64,000 nucleotides of DNA, taken from NCBI RefSeq assembly GCF_025460805.1, contig NZ_JAMXFJ010000002.1, forward strand, positions 1 through 64,000, read 5' to 3'. A program made the translations under genes and the position numbers. Each line of letters starts with the position of its first letter. Position 1 is the first letter of the stretch. Origin of the DNA: Microvirga sesbaniae. GTDB lineage: Bacteria; Pseudomonadota; Alphaproteobacteria; Rhizobiales; Beijerinckiaceae. The notes beneath the pieces were generated by a model. That model was not told the origin of the DNA. It worked only from the letters and a program-made list of their open reading frames with translations, and ran no database searches. Below are positions 61,960 to 64,000 of the stretch, piece after piece.

Positions 61960-62316
61960 TCAACGGCGGCGGCTCTCGTGGCCGGACGAGGATTCCCGCG
62001 GGACGAGATTGTAGATCAGGAAGCCGGCCAGAATGCCTGCGCCGAGCAGGACCAGCGGATAGGACCGCGCCGTGTAGGCCGCCTCGGAGGCTTTCTCCCG
62101 GAGCACGTAGAGAGGCGCGGAATCATGGATCAGACGTTCGGCGCGCCTCAGGTTTTCGCGGCGGGTATGGATCTCGAGATCGTATCCCTCATCGTCCTCG
62201 TGCTGGTGGAGCGCGATGCTGTTGCGGGCGAATCCACCAGACACCAGACGCTGAACGGCCCGGTTGGCCTCCTTGCGGGACGAGAACGTACCTGTGGCAA
62301 TGGACGAGTGCGGCAT
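61960..62316 (-). CDS. General stress protein 17M-like domain with membrane anchor
   Basis: This 118-residue protein begins MPHSSIATGTFSSRKEANRA and contains VQRLVSGGFARNSIALHQHE, the general stress protein 17M-type domain (YflT-like, residues 1-75), then one C-terminal membrane span (YPLVLLGAGILAGFLIYNLV) and a basic tail. The upstream ribosome site is GAAAGGA. The domain name reflects stress induction in other bacteria; the biochemical role is unknown. It is on the opposite strand to the NepR-like gene, and the response regulator gene follows upstream, on the same strand. Confidence 0.75.
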   Translation of the reverse strand: MPHSSIATGTFSSRKEANRAVQRLVSGGFARNSIALHQHEDDEGYDLEIHTRRENLRRAERLIHDSAPLYVLREKASEAAYTARSYPLVLLGAGILAGFLIYNLVPRESSSGHESRRR

Positions 62317-62425
62317 CAGTCAATCCTTTCAAACTGCTGACGCCAATTCCCGGCAAGCGCCAAGGTTCCACGTCTCCGCCGGTTTGGACGGCGGAAGCGA
62401 GGTGCGGACCGCTCCCTGGATCCCG

Positions 62426-62821
62426 TCAGTTTCGCCGGGAGGCCTGAGCGGCCTTCTCGGCCTCCATCAGGACTTCAAGCGCCCGCCATGGCTTCGGCAT
62501 GAAGCGAACGTCACGCGGGACGCCCGCCTCCTGCTGGTCGAGCGGGCGTCCGGAGGTCAACACGGTCCTGACCCACGGCCATTTCAACCGCACGGTCCGA
62601 ACCAGATCCAGGCCATCCATCAGACAGGGAAGACGAATATCGGCGAACAGAAAGGCCACTTCGTCGGAATGCACCCGCAGGTAATCCAGAGCCTCTTCCG
62701 CGCTGGACGCCTCGACGACCTTGAGATCCGTCTCCTCAAGAAGAGCCGCCGCCAAGCCCCTGACTTCGAAATCGTCCTCGACGATCAGAGCAATTCGATA
62801 AGGCTCAATCCTCTGTCCCAT
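62426..62821 (-). CDS. Single-domain response regulator
   Basis: The ATG at 62821 gives 131 residues; an extended frame to 63040 is not conserved. It is a lone receiver domain: acidic pair Asp16-Asp17 in IVEDDFEVR, phosphoacceptor Asp61 in FLFADIRLP, Thr89/Ser90 in LTSGRP and Lys110 in MPKPW. No output domain is present, so it acts through a partner protein or in a phosphorelay. AGGAGA precedes the start. Its position next to stress-related genes suggests a role in general stress signalling, but it is not PhyR (no sigma-like domain). Confidence 0.92.
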   Translation of the reverse strand: MGQRIEPYRIALIVEDDFEVRGLAAALLEETDLKVVEASSAEEALDYLRVHSDEVAFLFADIRLPCLMDGLDLVRTVRLKWPWVRTVLTSGRPLDQQEAGVPRDVRFMPKPWRALEVLMEAEKAAQASRRN

Positions 62822-63193
62822 CCGGCCATCTCCTCTGTAATCCGTCTGCTGTTTCTGGGGCCATCTGCGAACGCAACGACCGTTGACGCTCTGTGATCTT
62901 TGGAAGGACCGGCCCGAAAACGCTAAGCGGGTGGTCGGCATGATGATGCGAGCGGGAGCTGTCTCGTCTGTTTCAACTCCCTGGAACGCTCGTTTTTGAA
63001 GGCTGAATACAAATTCTACATTCCCCGACGGCAAGACCATCGGGCAGACCCCTCTTCACAGAACGGTGAACACGGTTCCGTGTTTCAGCTTGGCCGTTAA
63101 GAAATTTGACGGAACTGCTTTTTGACCTGGAGGAACCTGCGTGGCCGCTGTAGCTTAAGCTTGGAACGACCGTTCTGATGCGAGACCTCAACC
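62822..63193. other. Divergent region between response regulator and coiled-coil gene
   Basis: This 372-base gap has AT-rich stretches and a short palindrome (AACACGG-TT-CCGTGTT, 63070-63085). Near 63132 on the plus strand GGAAC occurs, with GCTT 16 bases further, a partial EcfG-like match. No frame here has a ribosome site. Confidence 0.55.
63070..63085. promoter_or_regulatory. 16-bp palindrome
   Basis: AACACGG-TT-CCGTGTT is a perfect 7-bp inverted repeat about 110 bases upstream of the coiled-coil protein gene. It could be an operator; no regulator is assigned. Confidence 0.4.
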
Positions 63194-63433
63194 GTGTTCA
63201 AGGAGACGCAGCTTCACCAGGAGTTCTTGGATCTGGAGCACCAGATGCGGCTTCTGGATCGGCAACTCGCGGACGCCCTGCAACGCATCCGCCACGGCTC
63301 TTCGCCGGACCTCGTCGAGCAGGCCAGGCAGGATGAGCGACATCTCCTTGCGGAACTCGATCGCCTGATGACACGGCTGCGCGCCATCGAGGGCCAGCTT
63401 CTCCAAATTCAGAAAACCGCCACGCGGCATTGA
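63194..63433 (+). CDS. Small coiled-coil protein (GTG start)
   Basis: The 79-residue frame starts with GTG (GAGAC upstream) and encodes a highly charged helical protein: FKETQLHQEFLDLEHQMRLL, DRQLADALQRIRHGSSPDLV and DRLMTRLRAIEGQLLQIQKT. Heptad-like leucines suggest a coiled coil. No domain is recognised. A partly matching EcfG-like -35 lies upstream, so stress control is possible but unproven. Confidence 0.6.
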   Translation: MFKETQLHQEFLDLEHQMRLLDRQLADALQRIRHGSSPDLVEQARQDERHLLAELDRLMTRLRAIEGQLLQIQKTATRH

Positions 63434-63555
63434 GGATCACGCAGGCTCGCCGGCCGCTCGAGGCCGCGCCATGTGTGAAAGCACACCTCGCGCCGCGCGC
63501 TCAGGGTCCATGGTGGCCGCGGCTAAAGGAGCGTTATGCACGAAGAGGATGAGGC

Positions 63556-63705
63556 ATGGCCATCAAGCATTCTCATCTCGCATCTTGCGAGGCGGCCTGT
63601 CATGACGGAGTTGCGCGGCGGCTGGGCATTCCTGTCGTTCCGACCCTGCTCGGCGCCCTGGCCATTCTCAACGTCGCGTCGGTGGTGATGGTCCTGATGG
63701 AATAG
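63556..63705 (+). CDS. Small membrane protein, 49 residues
   Basis: ATG at 63556 with GAGGATGAGGC upstream encodes MAIKHSHLASCEAACHDGVA followed by RRLGIPVVPTLLGALAILNV and ASVVMVLME: a soluble segment with two cysteines and one C-terminal membrane span. The RRLGIP-to-span layout is like the other small proteins at 57869 and 58613 (RRRIPISLCVAG, RPFPLSVALLFIV). Function unknown. Confidence 0.6.
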   Translation: MAIKHSHLASCEAACHDGVARRLGIPVVPTLLGALAILNVASVVMVLME

Positions 63706-63805
63706 ACGCTCTCCGGCGCCCGCGCGGCACCACGCAGGTCATGCGGCAAAGAGAGAACTGCAGGGCGCTCTGTAGCGAAAGCGGCCCTGCAGGTTCGGGA
63801 AAGGA

Positions 63806-63880
63806 TCAGCGCAGCCCGAGGAACGACAGAATGGCGAGGACGACCACGATCGCTCCGATGAGCCAGATGATGTTATTCAT
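63806..63880 (-). CDS. 24-residue single-span membrane protein under a stress promoter
   Basis: The frame encodes MNNIIWLIGAIVVVLAILSF then LGLR: almost the whole peptide is one membrane span, with a basic C-terminus. AGGAGA lies eight bases upstream of the ATG. Very short conserved peptides of this kind are common in Proteobacteria but rarely annotated. An EcfG-type promoter (63918-63942) gives a leader of about 30 bases. The role is unknown; stress-induced membrane peptides often modulate membrane proteins. Confidence 0.75.
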   Translation of the reverse strand: MNNIIWLIGAIVVVLAILSFLGLR

Positions 63881-63917
63881 GACGATGCTCTCCTGACGGT
63901 TGAATTGACCCCATGCC

Positions 63918-63942
63918 AACGGTCAAGGTGAGCCTTCGTTCC
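63918..63942 (-). promoter_or_regulatory. EcfG-type general stress promoter
   Basis: On the minus strand GGAAC (63938-63942) and CGTT (63918-63921) are separated by 16 bases, an exact match to the consensus for EcfG-family sigma factors. The expected transcript start is about 30 bases upstream of the 24-residue peptide gene. Confidence 0.7.
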
Positions 63943-64000
63943 TTCGGTCAAGCTGCGAACGGCTAATTGGACGAGCAGGCGGTGTCGTCGCTGCTGTCGA

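Noticed and set aside
62317-62400. An EcfG promoter upstream of the general-stress-domain protein
   Set aside because: GGAACC is present on the minus strand, but no CGTT occurs at 16-17 bases; the match is only half.

Overview
The window is a GC-rich (roughly 65%) chromosomal segment of an alphaproteobacterium of the order Hyphomicrobiales (Rhizobiales). The ribosomal and RNA-polymerase proteins, EcfG-type stress signals, a CtrA-type site and several small conserved proteins point to Methylobacteriaceae, probably Microvirga or a close relative. This is family-level recognition from memory; no search was run. There is no prophage, insertion sequence, rRNA or CRISPR array.

Region 1 (1-20,760) is almost entirely on the minus strand and is the gene-expression core. 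In transcription order it holds tRNA-Tyr, tRNA-Gly, tuf, tRNA-Trp, secE, nusG, rplK, rplA, rplJ, rplL, rpoB, rpoC, rpsL, rpsG, fusA and a second tuf cut by the window edge. The two tuf copies look identical over the shared 1,100 bases. An ECF sigma factor with a DGPF-family partner (an ECF42-type module) sits between rplKA and rplJL, which then have their own promoter and a leader of about 380 nt.

Region 2 (20,800-35,050) is mixed metabolism and RNA modification: two SpoU/TrmH 2'-O-methyltransferases, an MHS-type transporter, tRNA-Thr, an RTX protein, a metallo-beta-lactamase-fold enzyme, cutA, nadK, a MaoC hydratase/CoA-ester lyase pair, a DMT exporter, a rhodanese divergent from a LysR regulator, a flavin reductase and a nitroreductase.

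Region 3 (35,300-57,600) carries a YfhO-like membrane protein with an overlapping secreted partner, a CBS-BON fusion, thrS, yidD, a radical SAM protein with a cysteine-free SPASM-like tail, an IscU-like scaffold divergent from folE-hisI, a patatin lipase, a CBS protein, a rhomboid protease, a transglutaminase-like protease with a CtrA-type box, a gamma carbonic anhydrase, cysE, a crotonase, a methyltransferase, hydrolases and a flavoprotein monooxygenase.

Region 4 (57,650-64,000) begins with tRNA-Leu and is rich in small genes: single-span membrane peptides of 24-55 residues, small secreted cysteine proteins, a LuxR-type regulator with a degenerate receiver, a NepR-like anti-sigma factor, a general-stress-domain membrane protein and a single-domain response regulator. 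A match to the EcfG consensus (GGAAC-N16-CGTT) precedes the last peptide gene, so this region looks partly tied to the general stress response.

Two families of short palindromic intergenic repeats are scattered through the accessory half. Family 1 has eight loci (26.5, 38.7, 44.3, 44.8, 50.4, 55.6, 60.9 and 61.8 kb). Family 2 has four (40.3, 44.5, 54.2 and 55.8 kb).
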